Below, piece by piece: positions 35,135 through 42,705 of a stretch of 64,000 nucleotides of DNA. Source of the stretch: Paenibacillus mendelii (lineage in GTDB: Bacteria > Bacillota > Bacilli > Paenibacillales > Paenibacillaceae); contig NZ_JANHOF010000003.1 of assembly GCF_024498075.1 (NCBI RefSeq), forward strand, positions 124,001 through 188,000, given 5' to 3'. The notes beneath the pieces were generated by a model. The model did not search any database, was not told the DNA's origin, and saw only the letters and a list, made by a program, of their open reading frames with translations. Within the stretch, counting starts at the first letter, position 1. Each line of letters starts with the position of its first letter. Both the position numbers and the translations under genes were made by a program.

Positions 35135-36088
35135 ATGAAAAAGTATGAGGATTTTCAGCCAGGCGAATTGTGGCTGGATACGAATGGAAAGCCTATTCAG
35201 GCGCATGGCGGCAGTATATTATTCGATAATGGTATGTATTACTGGTATGGAGAGAATAAAGACGGCCCGAACAGCCTAAGTCGGATCGGTATTCAGCGCG
35301 TGGACGTAATTGGCATATCCTGCTACTCTTCAAGCGACTTATATAACTGGACATTCGAAGGCATCGCGTTGCCTGCGGTTCCCGATGATCCGAATCACGA
35401 CCTTCATCCGTCCAAAGTGGCGGAGCGCCCGAAGGTTCTGAAGAACGATCGGACCGGCAAATACGTCATGTGGCTCCATGTCGATAATGTAGACTATACA
35501 ATGGCTAAAACCGGTGTGGCCATAAGCGACAATCCAGCAGGACCATTCGTATATGCGGGAAGCAAGCGCCCTAACGACGTGGATAGCCGGGATATGACAT
35601 TGTTTAAAGACGAGGATGGATCAGCGTATTTAATTCATTCGTCTGACTGGAACAAAACCCTGATCATATCAAAGTTAACGGATGATTATACGGATTTGAA
35701 CGGCGAGTTTACGAAAGCGTTCATTGACCAGTCCCGGGAAGCGCCTGCGGTGTTTAAACATGCGGGGAAGTATTACTTGATATCCTCTGGTTGTACGGGG
35801 TGGTATCCCAATGCGGCTCTCGTTGCCGAATCGGATCGGATGATGGGCCGGTGGGAGCTAAGGGATAATCCGTTAAGCGGACCGAATGCCCGGAAAACGT
35901 TCCATGCGCAGAGCACTTATGTATTTCCTGTCCAGGGATTGGAGAACAGCTTTATTTTTATGGCTGACCGATGGCGACCGGAGGAGCTTGCGGATTCTAG
36001 ATATGTATGGCTTCCTATCACTTTTATGGACGACGGGATAGAAATCAAGTGGGCGGATCGTTGGGATTTGAATACGTTTCGAACATGA
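35135..36088 (+). CDS. Glycoside hydrolase family 43 protein (galactanase-like)
   Basis: A 317-residue five-bladed beta-propeller hydrolase. The N-terminal blade AHGGSILFDNGMYYWYGE is typical of the GH43 group containing exo-beta-1,3-galactanases, in which the usual base Asp is absent; a Gln precedes AHGG here. Other landmarks are SRDMTLFKDEDGSAYLIHSS and the acid Glu in QSREAPAVFKH. No signal peptide, so it is cytoplasmic. ATG 35135 with GAGG upstream is preferred; the open frame begins at 35087. With GH36 and GH110-like neighbours, breakdown of a galactose-containing oligosaccharide is the likely role. Confidence 0.85.
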   Translation: MKKYEDFQPGELWLDTNGKPIQAHGGSILFDNGMYYWYGENKDGPNSLSRIGIQRVDVIGISCYSSSDLYNWTFEGIALPAVPDDPNHDLHPSKVAERPKVLKNDRTGKYVMWLHVDNVDYTMAKTGVAISDNPAGPFVYAGSKRPNDVDSRDMTLFKDEDGSAYLIHSSDWNKTLIISKLTDDYTDLNGEFTKAFIDQSREAPAVFKHAGKYYLISSGCTGWYPNAALVAESDRMMGRWELRDNPLSGPNARKTFHAQSTYVFPVQGLENSFIFMADRWRPEELADSRYVWLPITFMDDGIEIKWADRWDLNTFRT

Positions 36089-36100
36089 ATACATGAATGC

Positions 36101-36130
36101 AGGCCGTTCCTCCATAGGAGGAGCGGCCTT
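36101..36130 (+). terminator. Terminator after the GH43 gene
   Basis: AGGCCG-T-TCCTCC pairs with GGAGGA-G-CGGCCT around an ATA loop. Only a weak T-tract follows. Confidence 0.6.
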
Positions 36131-36162
36131 ATGTGTCGGGAGGCTACCTGCAAAAGTGAGGT

Positions 36163-36192
36163 TTTACAAAAAACAGTTGTGTTGTGTATACT
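36163..36192 (+). promoter_or_regulatory. Candidate promoter of the 522-residue gene
   Basis: TTTACA (36163-36168), 18-nt spacer and TATACT (36187-36192). Confidence 0.6.
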
Positions 36193-36207
36193 CTTTTTAT
36201 ACAATGA

Positions 36208-36221
36208 GTTAAGCGCTTAAC
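36208..36221. promoter_or_regulatory. Perfect LacI-family-type operator palindrome
   Basis: GTTAAGCGCTTAAC is a perfect 14-bp palindrome with the central CG typical of LacI/GalR operators. It sits ~16 nt past the -10, a repression position. It resembles but does not match the CcpA site (which has TG...CA ends). No LacI-type gene lies beside it. Confidence 0.6.
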
Positions 36222-36332
36222 CCACCCTGTTGAATATAAGAGAAAGCATTACTTTTTTATCCTTAAGGTTCCAGGAATGCAGTAGACAGTAGACAACCAT
36301 CCACGAAGACTAACACGATCTCGGAGGTACTT

Positions 36333-37901
36333 ATGGCCCATTTAATGTTTAACGGAACGATTAGTCGGGACGCTCTGGAAAGCTACCTTTGCAGAGCGGT
36401 CACAGCCGCAGGTCTGGTCAACAGCGATACGCTGGACGACGATTTGAGAATGATCAGGAACATTGGTGCTAAATTTCTCGGCCGCGCTTCAGGCGTATGG
36501 GATCTGGAACCGAATGATGATGTACATTTCCAGAACTCCAGGGCTTTAGCGGAACGCGTACATGATGTCGATCCGGACATTATTTTGCAGACATGCATTT
36601 TTGAAGCTGTGTTTATTGGTGTTGAAGACATTGAAGTACCGGCGTGGGTGTTCAAGGCATTCCAATTACCAGTTGAACACCGTACATTTTGTTACACGGA
36701 TATGTTGTTTGAAACGAAACCACAGGGGTTCGTGTGGGATGAGAATGGCGGTATTCCGAACATCAATAAACAGGAGACACAGCTTTGGTTTTTCTACAGG
36801 GCGGCGCGTTATATCGATGCTGGATTTGAAGCCATCCATATGGGACAAATTCACCTGTATAGCGCCGACGATATCGGGTTTAAGAAAACGATCGCACTAT
36901 TCCAAAAGATTCGGGACTATGCAAGAGATCATGCAAGAAGAGGCATCGTGCTGCTCGATGCGCATACGCACGGGGTGAATATCAATGGCAGGCTTCTGTT
37001 CGATTTCCATTCCATGCCCTATTCACGGATGCCAATCCTCGATAAGCCAGGTGACAAACTCGCGCTGGTGCAGGAGGGGTTCAGCGAAGGCGGCATAACG
37101 CCGAGCGGCTGGAGCTGTGATGCGTTGCCAATGCTGATGGAGCTGGATAACTGGGGTGGGAAATTTTTCAGTGAAAGTGACTGTATTCCGAATGAACGCA
37201 GAGCATGGATGGAATGGTGGGGCTACGATCAGATTGCATGGTTTGCCTCACAGGATGAAGAGAGCCGTGACCAGTTTCTTGAATACGCCTTCAAGTGGAC
37301 GGCCGTGAGCAATGTTCATGCGTATTTACAGATGCCAATCCGAAGAGGATTGGGGAGCTGCCAGGTTTCGATGCCGGCAAGGGGTGAGGGGAAAGCAAGC
37401 TCAAACTGTTACCAAGCCAATCATGCAAGTGATGGCTGTCCACTTGGATTCGGACAGGAAGAGACGATCAAATTGCTATGGCAATCGGAACGAGATCTAA
37501 GAAGCCGAGCAGGAAACCCGGTACCAAACAGCTCATATGGAGCAGAATGCAGCTTTGATCTGGAGACCGGCGTCAAACTACCGGCCCGAGTCATCCTATA
37601 TGGAAGTTTTCAGCATCATGTCGGGGCAATTAATCATGATTCCAACAGCGAAACAACCCGAATGTACGATATAGGGGAGGGCCTTTATCGGCGCACATTT
37701 GTATTCCCGTTCCGAGGCTCCTACGAATATGCGGTGGCTCCGTACGGAACCTTGTCTTCGACCTATTCGATCGACAATTACCCTCGCAGCGGGTCCTCGA
37801 CGAAGTCGACGCTGGAGCTTGAACGGGATAACGAAGTCGTTGAATTTATCTTTGATTTCGCCAAACGGAAGCTTACCGTTAATGTAATCGAAGGTCTTTA
37901 A
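36333..37901 (+). CDS. Uncharacterised 522-residue protein, possibly a TIM-barrel carbohydrate-active enzyme
   Basis: I do not recognise the family. The protein has no signal peptide or membrane segment. Residues ~1-330 look like an alpha/beta barrel: recurring hydrophobic strand-then-motif elements such as MIRNIGAKFLGRASGVWDLE, GFEAIHMGQIHLYSADD, RRGIVLLDAHTHGVNINGRL and WMEWWGYDQIAWFASQD, rich in Asp, His and Trp. The C-terminal ~130 residues (from ETGVKLPARVILYGSFQHH) look like a beta-sandwich. GGAGGT lies ideally before the ATG. It has its own promoter and a LacI-type operator, so induction by a sugar is likely. It is followed in the same frame by a relic resembling IolD. Confidence 0.7.
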   Translation: MAHLMFNGTISRDALESYLCRAVTAAGLVNSDTLDDDLRMIRNIGAKFLGRASGVWDLEPNDDVHFQNSRALAERVHDVDPDIILQTCIFEAVFIGVEDIEVPAWVFKAFQLPVEHRTFCYTDMLFETKPQGFVWDENGGIPNINKQETQLWFFYRAARYIDAGFEAIHMGQIHLYSADDIGFKKTIALFQKIRDYARDHARRGIVLLDAHTHGVNINGRLLFDFHSMPYSRMPILDKPGDKLALVQEGFSEGGITPSGWSCDALPMLMELDNWGGKFFSESDCIPNERRAWMEWWGYDQIAWFASQDEESRDQFLEYAFKWTAVSNVHAYLQMPIRRGLGSCQVSMPARGEGKASSNCYQANHASDGCPLGFGQEETIKLLWQSERDLRSRAGNPVPNSSYGAECSFDLETGVKLPARVILYGSFQHHVGAINHDSNSETTRMYDIGEGLYRRTFVFPFRGSYEYAVAPYGTLSSTYSIDNYPRSGSSTKSTLELERDNEVVEFIFDFAKRKLTVNVIEGL

Positions 37902-37916
37902 TGTAATTATGCCTCC

Positions 37917-38027
37917 CTCTGCAAATACCTATCGGTGAACGGTGAGGAAACCAAGTTCGTAAAAGTGATTATGGGCATTTTCGGTCACGTTAACGTAACC
38001 AGATTGTTTCAGCTCCCGCGTATATGA
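37917..38027 (+). pseudogene. Relic resembling the N-terminal region of IolD
   Basis: A 36-codon open stretch after the preceding stop reads KYLSVNGEETKFVK, then IMGIFGHVNV, then RLFQL and a stop. The pattern (K/R-F/Y-L ... DGKEE-x-FV ... GIFGHGNV-x-GxGQAL) is, from memory, that of the N-terminus of the thiamine-dependent inositol-pathway hydrolase IolD. It lacks a start codon and ends at once, so it is a decayed fragment. The match is short. Confidence 0.45.
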
Positions 38028-38069
38028 AAACCCAGGATAAATCATATTCATGATTTATCCTGGGTTTTC
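38026..38069. terminator. Perfect 20-bp hairpin terminator
   Basis: 38026-38045 pairs fully with 38050-38069 around ATTC; the arms contain AAAACCC/GGGTTTT, so it can act on both strands. Confidence 0.8.
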
Positions 38070-38138
38070 ATTGAGTTTAAGCAGGATAAAAGGAGTGGGC
38101 TCAACTTCGTCGAAGAATACAGATATGGTAATATTTAC

Positions 38139-38152
38139 TTGATATTTATCAA
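38139..38152. promoter_or_regulatory. Palindrome TTGATA-TT-TATCAA before the VOC gene
   Basis: A perfect inverted repeat 24 nt before the start codon. It could be an operator; regulator unknown. Confidence 0.35.
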
Positions 38153-38175
38153 ACCAATAAAGCGAGGTTCAGAGC

Positions 38176-38724
38176 ATGAAACCAGTAAAACCTTTACTGC
38201 AGTTTGAATTTGTGCAGCTCCCAGTTCCTAATGTTATCGAAGCCGCAAAGTGGTATATCGAGCATCTTGGATTCTTGTGCGACCGACTCCCGGATCCAGG
38301 CGTGGATATGTGCTTCATGAATTTGCCGGAGGGCGGACTCGTTATCCTTAAGGAAGAACAAGATTTGAACATCAAGGATTTCGGGCGTTTCCGCAACGAA
38401 TCCGGATTTTATTTCAAAACTCAGCAAATCGAGACGGTAAGGGACTATTTGCAGAGCATCGGGGTGGAAATTCACCTATATGACGATAATGGCTTCAAGT
38501 TCCTGACATTTAGCGATCCATACGGCAATGTGCTTGGTCTCATTCAGGACATCAACAAATACAATGATTTGGCGGAGCAGTTTAAGCTTGGGCTTGGCCG
38601 GGATCTCACTGAGAATGAAGAGGCGCAGCTTCGCCGGTTCGGTCTGATGAAGGAATGGGAGCTGCAGGATACGATAGTCGCCATGCTGGCCGAGATGAAC
38701 AAGAGTAGCCATTCCATCGAATAG
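38176..38724 (+). CDS. VOC (glyoxalase/bleomycin resistance) family protein
   Basis: A 182-residue protein. Residues ~1-125 form a vicinal-oxygen-chelate domain: FEFVQLPVPNVIEAAKWYIE, then the paired half ending FLTFSDPYGNVLGLIQD. The possible metal ligands are not all evident. The C-terminal ~55 residues are a charged helical extension (LTENEEAQLRRFGLMKEW). Substrate unknown; relatives include dioxygenases, isomerases and antibiotic-binding proteins. A weak GCGAGG site precedes the ATG. Confidence 0.8.
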   Translation: MKPVKPLLQFEFVQLPVPNVIEAAKWYIEHLGFLCDRLPDPGVDMCFMNLPEGGLVILKEEQDLNIKDFGRFRNESGFYFKTQQIETVRDYLQSIGVEIHLYDDNGFKFLTFSDPYGNVLGLIQDINKYNDLAEQFKLGLGRDLTENEEAQLRRFGLMKEWELQDTIVAMLAEMNKSSHSIE

Positions 38725-38838
38725 TCTATTTCGGTAAATAAATCGGAAGATATGCAGCATTATTCCGATTAAAGAAGAAGAGTTGGGATCAAATACGCCC
38801 TTATAATGAAAGTACCACTGATGAAAAGAGGTAAAGCT

Positions 38839-39627
38839 ATGAATAATCAGCAGTTACTTTCAGCAGCTAAAGATAAATATCAACAAGACGGTTATGTAGC
38901 CATTCAGAATGTATTGGATGCCGATTTGATTAAAGAGGCACAGGAACATGTAGAGTGGCTGCTTCAGAAAAATCCAGGTACACGTCCGGAGAATCTAGGA
39001 AATGATTTGATGACAGATGACCCGTTCTGGGTACGATTAGTCAGCGATGATCGGCTGCTGGATATCGCACAGCAGTTTATCGGCCCGGACATTGCGTTGT
39101 TTGCTTCACATTATATTTGTAAACCTCCGTATGACGGTAAAGCTGTGCTCTGGCATCAAGACGGAAGCTATTGGCCGCTGGAGCCGATGAATGTAGTTAC
39201 CTTATGGTTGGCTGTAGATGATTCAGTCGTGGAGAACGGATGCTTGCGAGTCATTCCGGGTACACAAACGATGGACATTCAGCAGGTTCGACCGAACACA
39301 GCCGTAGACAATGTTCTGGAGTCGGAGGTGGATCCAGCGCTAGTTGATGAATCCAAGGCAGTCGATATCATCCTTAAGGCCGGCGGTGTCTCCGTGCATA
39401 ACCCGAACATTATTCATGGTTCAGAACCGAACCATTCGGCGCTTCGCCGCTGCGGGTTAACGATCCGCTACATCCCGGCAACGACTAAGATTGTGACGAA
39501 GACGCAGTGGGCGAGCGCGTTTATGCTCAGAGGTCAAGAGGTTCCCGGCATCAACTCCTATTTGCCGAAGCCGAAATATGTTCCCGGCAAGCATATGCCG
39601 TTCCGCGGCTGTGAAGCCTGGATGTAA
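38839..39627 (+). CDS. Phytanoyl-CoA dioxygenase (PhyH) family protein
   Basis: A 262-residue Fe(II)/2-oxoglutarate oxygenase. The iron-binding HxD is in LWHQDGSYWPLEP, the distal His in PNIIHGSEPN, and the 2-oxoglutarate Arg in LTIRYIPATT. Characterised bacterial members hydroxylate small molecules such as ectoine; the substrate here is unknown. ATG 38839 follows AAGAGGT; two upstream in-frame ATGs (38806, 38821) have weaker sites. Confidence 0.88.
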   Translation: MNNQQLLSAAKDKYQQDGYVAIQNVLDADLIKEAQEHVEWLLQKNPGTRPENLGNDLMTDDPFWVRLVSDDRLLDIAQQFIGPDIALFASHYICKPPYDGKAVLWHQDGSYWPLEPMNVVTLWLAVDDSVVENGCLRVIPGTQTMDIQQVRPNTAVDNVLESEVDPALVDESKAVDIILKAGGVSVHNPNIIHGSEPNHSALRRCGLTIRYIPATTKIVTKTQWASAFMLRGQEVPGINSYLPKPKYVPGKHMPFRGCEAWM

Positions 39628-39697
39628 TATAGAAAGGCTGAGGACAGAAGGATTTCACCCTTGGCAAAGTGTCTGGATGCGTTCATCGCTGAACGAC

Positions 39698-39750
39698 TAG
39701 AATCCCCCGCAATCATGAGAAAGGCTCATGATTGCGGGGGATTCTATTTA
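39698..39750. terminator. Perfect 22-bp hairpin terminator between convergent genes
   Basis: 39698-39719 pairs without mismatch to 39725-39746 around AAAGG, followed by TTTA. It serves the dioxygenase gene and faces the minus-strand gene ending at 39853. Confidence 0.8.
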
Positions 39751-39852
39751 CATCGGGAAGAAATTAACTTGAATAGGTTTTAAGTCCGCTTGATCCCGTC
39801 ATTCATGCCTTCAATTGACATCAGAGGATGGTGAACGTGACCCTCACTTCCC

Positions 39853-41907
39853 CTATTGATAGCGAAATTCGCTTAGAGCGTCGGACATTTTGGCAATGGC
39901 CTTCTTCAAGTTCCTGTAATAGGTGCTCGGAGACATGTTCAGACGTAAAGCTACGGACTCATGATTTCCCGACTTTTGAATGTAGCACATGTTCAGAATA
40001 GTCCCATAGGTCACGTTCAATCCGGTACCATTACTCCATTCGTTGATAATCGATTGGATCGCTTTTCTCAGTTTGTTTGCCTCTTCAATCCGTTCATTTT
40101 TGGAACGGGCATATTTATTGAGGTATGGGCATGCATTCATGAAGGATTCGTCTTCCTCGAATTGATGAAACTGATGGAGCAGCTTCTTCGTATGCTCAAT
40201 GGCTTCGGTGCGTGATAATACGCTGATGGGTAATGTGATGCCTTCGGTTGTCCGAAAACGTTCCGACAGCAGCCCTTCCCTTAAATCCAACTGATACGCT
40301 TTGTATTCGATCCCTTCCTGTGAAACGTAATCTCCCCACACAAGCCGCTGAAATCCCATGCTATCCATGAGCTGATGCGCCTCCGGGAATGGAGCGATGA
40401 CAGTCATGAGACTGTTGGGGGCAAACCGGGAATAGCCGTACATAAACGCTAAGCCAATAGCGCTTGACCCGAAATCCGGAAGGAATGAAGCGATCCACAT
40501 GACCAGCTCGTTCTCCTGATAGGTGGAACGCTTGATGTAGTTGCTGTAAGTGGGATTGTTGATCAATTCTTTTCTTATAGCAGGGGTGAGCGGAAGTCCA
40601 GTGACGAAGAGCACAAGCTGATTGCTCTTGTAAAAGCCGCAGAATGTATCTGGACTCATCTCCCAATAAGGCTCCAAATAAAACTCTTGCCTCGTAATGT
40701 CTGGGAAAAAACCGGGTACATTTTTGTGAAACGAGACGAACATCTGCCGTGCTGCTGGAAGCTCTTGTTGAGGTAAGGGCCGTATATCAAATTCATCGAA
40801 CGATTCAAGAAAACAATACATATGAAGAATCTCTTTGTCGATGAGGTGAAGCAGCTGCAGGTAGAGCTCCGATCGTTCGGCCGGTGGTCTTTGGTGCAAT
40901 CTTTTTAGAAGGAAGGGTCTGGCTTTATCCTGATAGGCATCGTGGGTATCCGGTGACCGGAAGCTGAACTCTTTGCGAAACCAATATCGGATTGAACTGT
41001 TAATTTGCCATCCATCTGAAGTCAACTTTATGAAGGGTAACTCACAAAACTTTCGAAATGCGTTAATGGTAACTTCATGCTGTAGTAAATGTGTGATCAA
41101 ATCATAATCAAAGCTCCACAGCAGGGAAGCGGCATCGAGAATTTTGGCCTGTGCTTGGGTTAACCGCACATCTTGTAATTGGTACATGACGGCCTTCTGA
41201 TAAAATTGTGTTTTATAACGTCGTGTGCTTAGAACATCAATATTCTCGCGTAGAATATCAAGAGATATGGTTTGAATGGCAAAGGGGAAGCCTCTGGCGA
41301 CTTTTGAAATCATATGGATGTGGTTGAATTCGTGAATTCCGAATGATTCAATAAACCGAAAGCTGGTCGTTTGGTCAAAGGGCTTTAATTCAATGTTATG
41401 AATCATCGTTTGCTCTTGACTTGTATGAAGCTCCCAAGGGACTTCAAGAGGGAACCGTGAAGCTGACAGTATACGGACGTTGGAAGCAAGTAAGGGGAAT
41501 AATCGTGCAGTGATCCAATCGTAGTACGGCATCCACTGGTCGAATGGATCGAGTATCAATAGAGACATCTCACAGCGAGATGCAATTAAATTCATGAACT
41601 CACCCATCTCATCTATGGGAATGGAACGGGATGAAGAGTGGGATTCACCGGGTAAGTCGTGATACACGTGAACAAAATGAACTGCAGCTGGATCCTTATC
41701 GGTCTGATGGATAATAAACGCTTCGCACCCCTCATACTCCTGACATAATTGTTGTAGAAGGGCTGATTTGCCGATGCCTCCAGGCCCATAAACATGCAGG
41801 GCTCGGATGCCGGGTTCAACTAGCAAGGTTCTCATGTAGGCAAGCTCTTGATCTCGCCCCAAAAATGGTTTGTATCTTGCTTTGTTCGGATCGTGAAAGA
41901 CAGCCAT
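39853..41907 (-). CDS. P-loop NTPase fused to GNAT-like and HTH segments, putative regulator
   Basis: 684 residues. It begins with a STAND/AAA-like ATPase: Walker A VYGPGGIGKSALL (residues ~39-51), Walker B MSLLILDPFD and a sensor-like ILSASRFPLE. A helical/winged region follows (~230-370). Next, a segment at very roughly 380-545 looks like an acetyltransferase fold (WIASFLPDFGSSAIGLAFMY, then the GNAT-like end QLMDSMGFQRLVWGD). The last ~70 residues end in an HTH-like HESVALRLNMSPSTYYRNLK. This suggests a signal-responsive regulator. GGGAGGA lies before ATG 41907; the frame is open to 41964. It is divergent from the SnoaL-like gene. Confidence 0.72.
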   Translation of the reverse strand: MAVFHDPNKARYKPFLGRDQELAYMRTLLVEPGIRALHVYGPGGIGKSALLQQLCQEYEGCEAFIIHQTDKDPAAVHFVHVYHDLPGESHSSSRSIPIDEMGEFMNLIASRCEMSLLILDPFDQWMPYYDWITARLFPLLASNVRILSASRFPLEVPWELHTSQEQTMIHNIELKPFDQTTSFRFIESFGIHEFNHIHMISKVARGFPFAIQTISLDILRENIDVLSTRRYKTQFYQKAVMYQLQDVRLTQAQAKILDAASLLWSFDYDLITHLLQHEVTINAFRKFCELPFIKLTSDGWQINSSIRYWFRKEFSFRSPDTHDAYQDKARPFLLKRLHQRPPAERSELYLQLLHLIDKEILHMYCFLESFDEFDIRPLPQQELPAARQMFVSFHKNVPGFFPDITRQEFYLEPYWEMSPDTFCGFYKSNQLVLFVTGLPLTPAIRKELINNPTYSNYIKRSTYQENELVMWIASFLPDFGSSAIGLAFMYGYSRFAPNSLMTVIAPFPEAHQLMDSMGFQRLVWGDYVSQEGIEYKAYQLDLREGLLSERFRTTEGITLPISVLSRTEAIEHTKKLLHQFHQFEEDESFMNACPYLNKYARSKNERIEEANKLRKAIQSIINEWSNGTGLNVTYGTILNMCYIQKSGNHESVALRLNMSPSTYYRNLKKAIAKMSDALSEFRYQ

Positions 41908-42126
41908 ACATGTTCCTCCCAGCATTGAGTTTCGGAAAGGATATGACATTCGTTGTGCTTTCATTCTAATATGACTGAACAGTATTTGCTACTGCGTAGA
42001 TAATGATCGGCAGCAATGAGAGTTTTGTGAAAGTGAATATCGTATTGTGAGTGAAAGTAAGCCCGTGATAAAAGTAAGTTAGACTCAATAGAGAGGGAGT
42101 CAGCAGTTGATTTCAGTGAAGAGGGA

Positions 42127-42549
42127 GTGATTCTACTGTCAAGTCATACGGAACTCTTACGGATTTATTTTGATGAAGTTCACAACAACGGGAACTTTGA
42201 TCAGATAGGGGAAATCATTCATCCGCAATTTGTGCTGCATCATGCCGGCGGGGAGGAGTATGTAACGCTGGAGCAGGCAATCGAAATTACGAAAATGTAT
42301 CTTTCCTCCTTCCCTGATATGCATTTCCGGATCGAGCAGGTTATTGAGAAAGTCGATAAAGTAGTCGTCCAGACTACTTTTACCGGGACGCACAAAGGAC
42401 CGATGCTAAATATCCCTGCAACAGGGAAGTCGGTAGTTATTCAGAATGTTCATATTTTCCGCTTAGAGAACGGTAAGATTTCTGAAGTATGGCTGTATAG
42501 AGATGATCTGGGCTTAATGAGACAGCTCGGCGTCATTTCAATTGAATAA
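42127..42549 (+). CDS. SnoaL-like (NTF2-fold) protein
   Basis: A 140-residue cone-shaped NTF2-like protein of the SnoaL/ester-cyclase group. Landmarks are FVLHHAGGEE, FPDMHFRIEQVIEKVDKVVV, then TFTGTHKG and the end IFRLENGKISEVWLYRDD. These act as small enzymes or binding proteins; substrate unknown. GTG at 42127 is very close to AGAGGGA, so a start a few codons later is possible. It is divergent from the NTPase regulator. Confidence 0.78.
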   Translation: MILLSSHTELLRIYFDEVHNNGNFDQIGEIIHPQFVLHHAGGEEYVTLEQAIEITKMYLSSFPDMHFRIEQVIEKVDKVVVQTTFTGTHKGPMLNIPATGKSVVIQNVHIFRLENGKISEVWLYRDDLGLMRQLGVISIE

Positions 42550-42645
42550 TGGGCAGCGTGCCTTGAATGGGATGTTTGAATAGCTTGCTAACGAATGTCA
42601 GTGATCAATCGATGGCCGTCTTGGAAAGAATTTATGAAGATTTCA

Positions 42646-42674
42646 TTCCGTACATCTGTACAAGATGTACGGAA
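42646..42674. promoter_or_regulatory. 11-bp perfect inverted repeat in the leader of the collagen-like gene
   Basis: TTCCGTACATC (42646-42656) and GATGTACGGAA (42664-42674) flank TGTACAA, ending 15 nt before the ribosome site. It may be an operator or an RNA hairpin; no T-tract follows, so it is not an intrinsic terminator. Confidence 0.5.
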
Positions 42675-42705
42675 AATCGAGACAAGATGAGGAGAGTAGT
42701 TGCCA

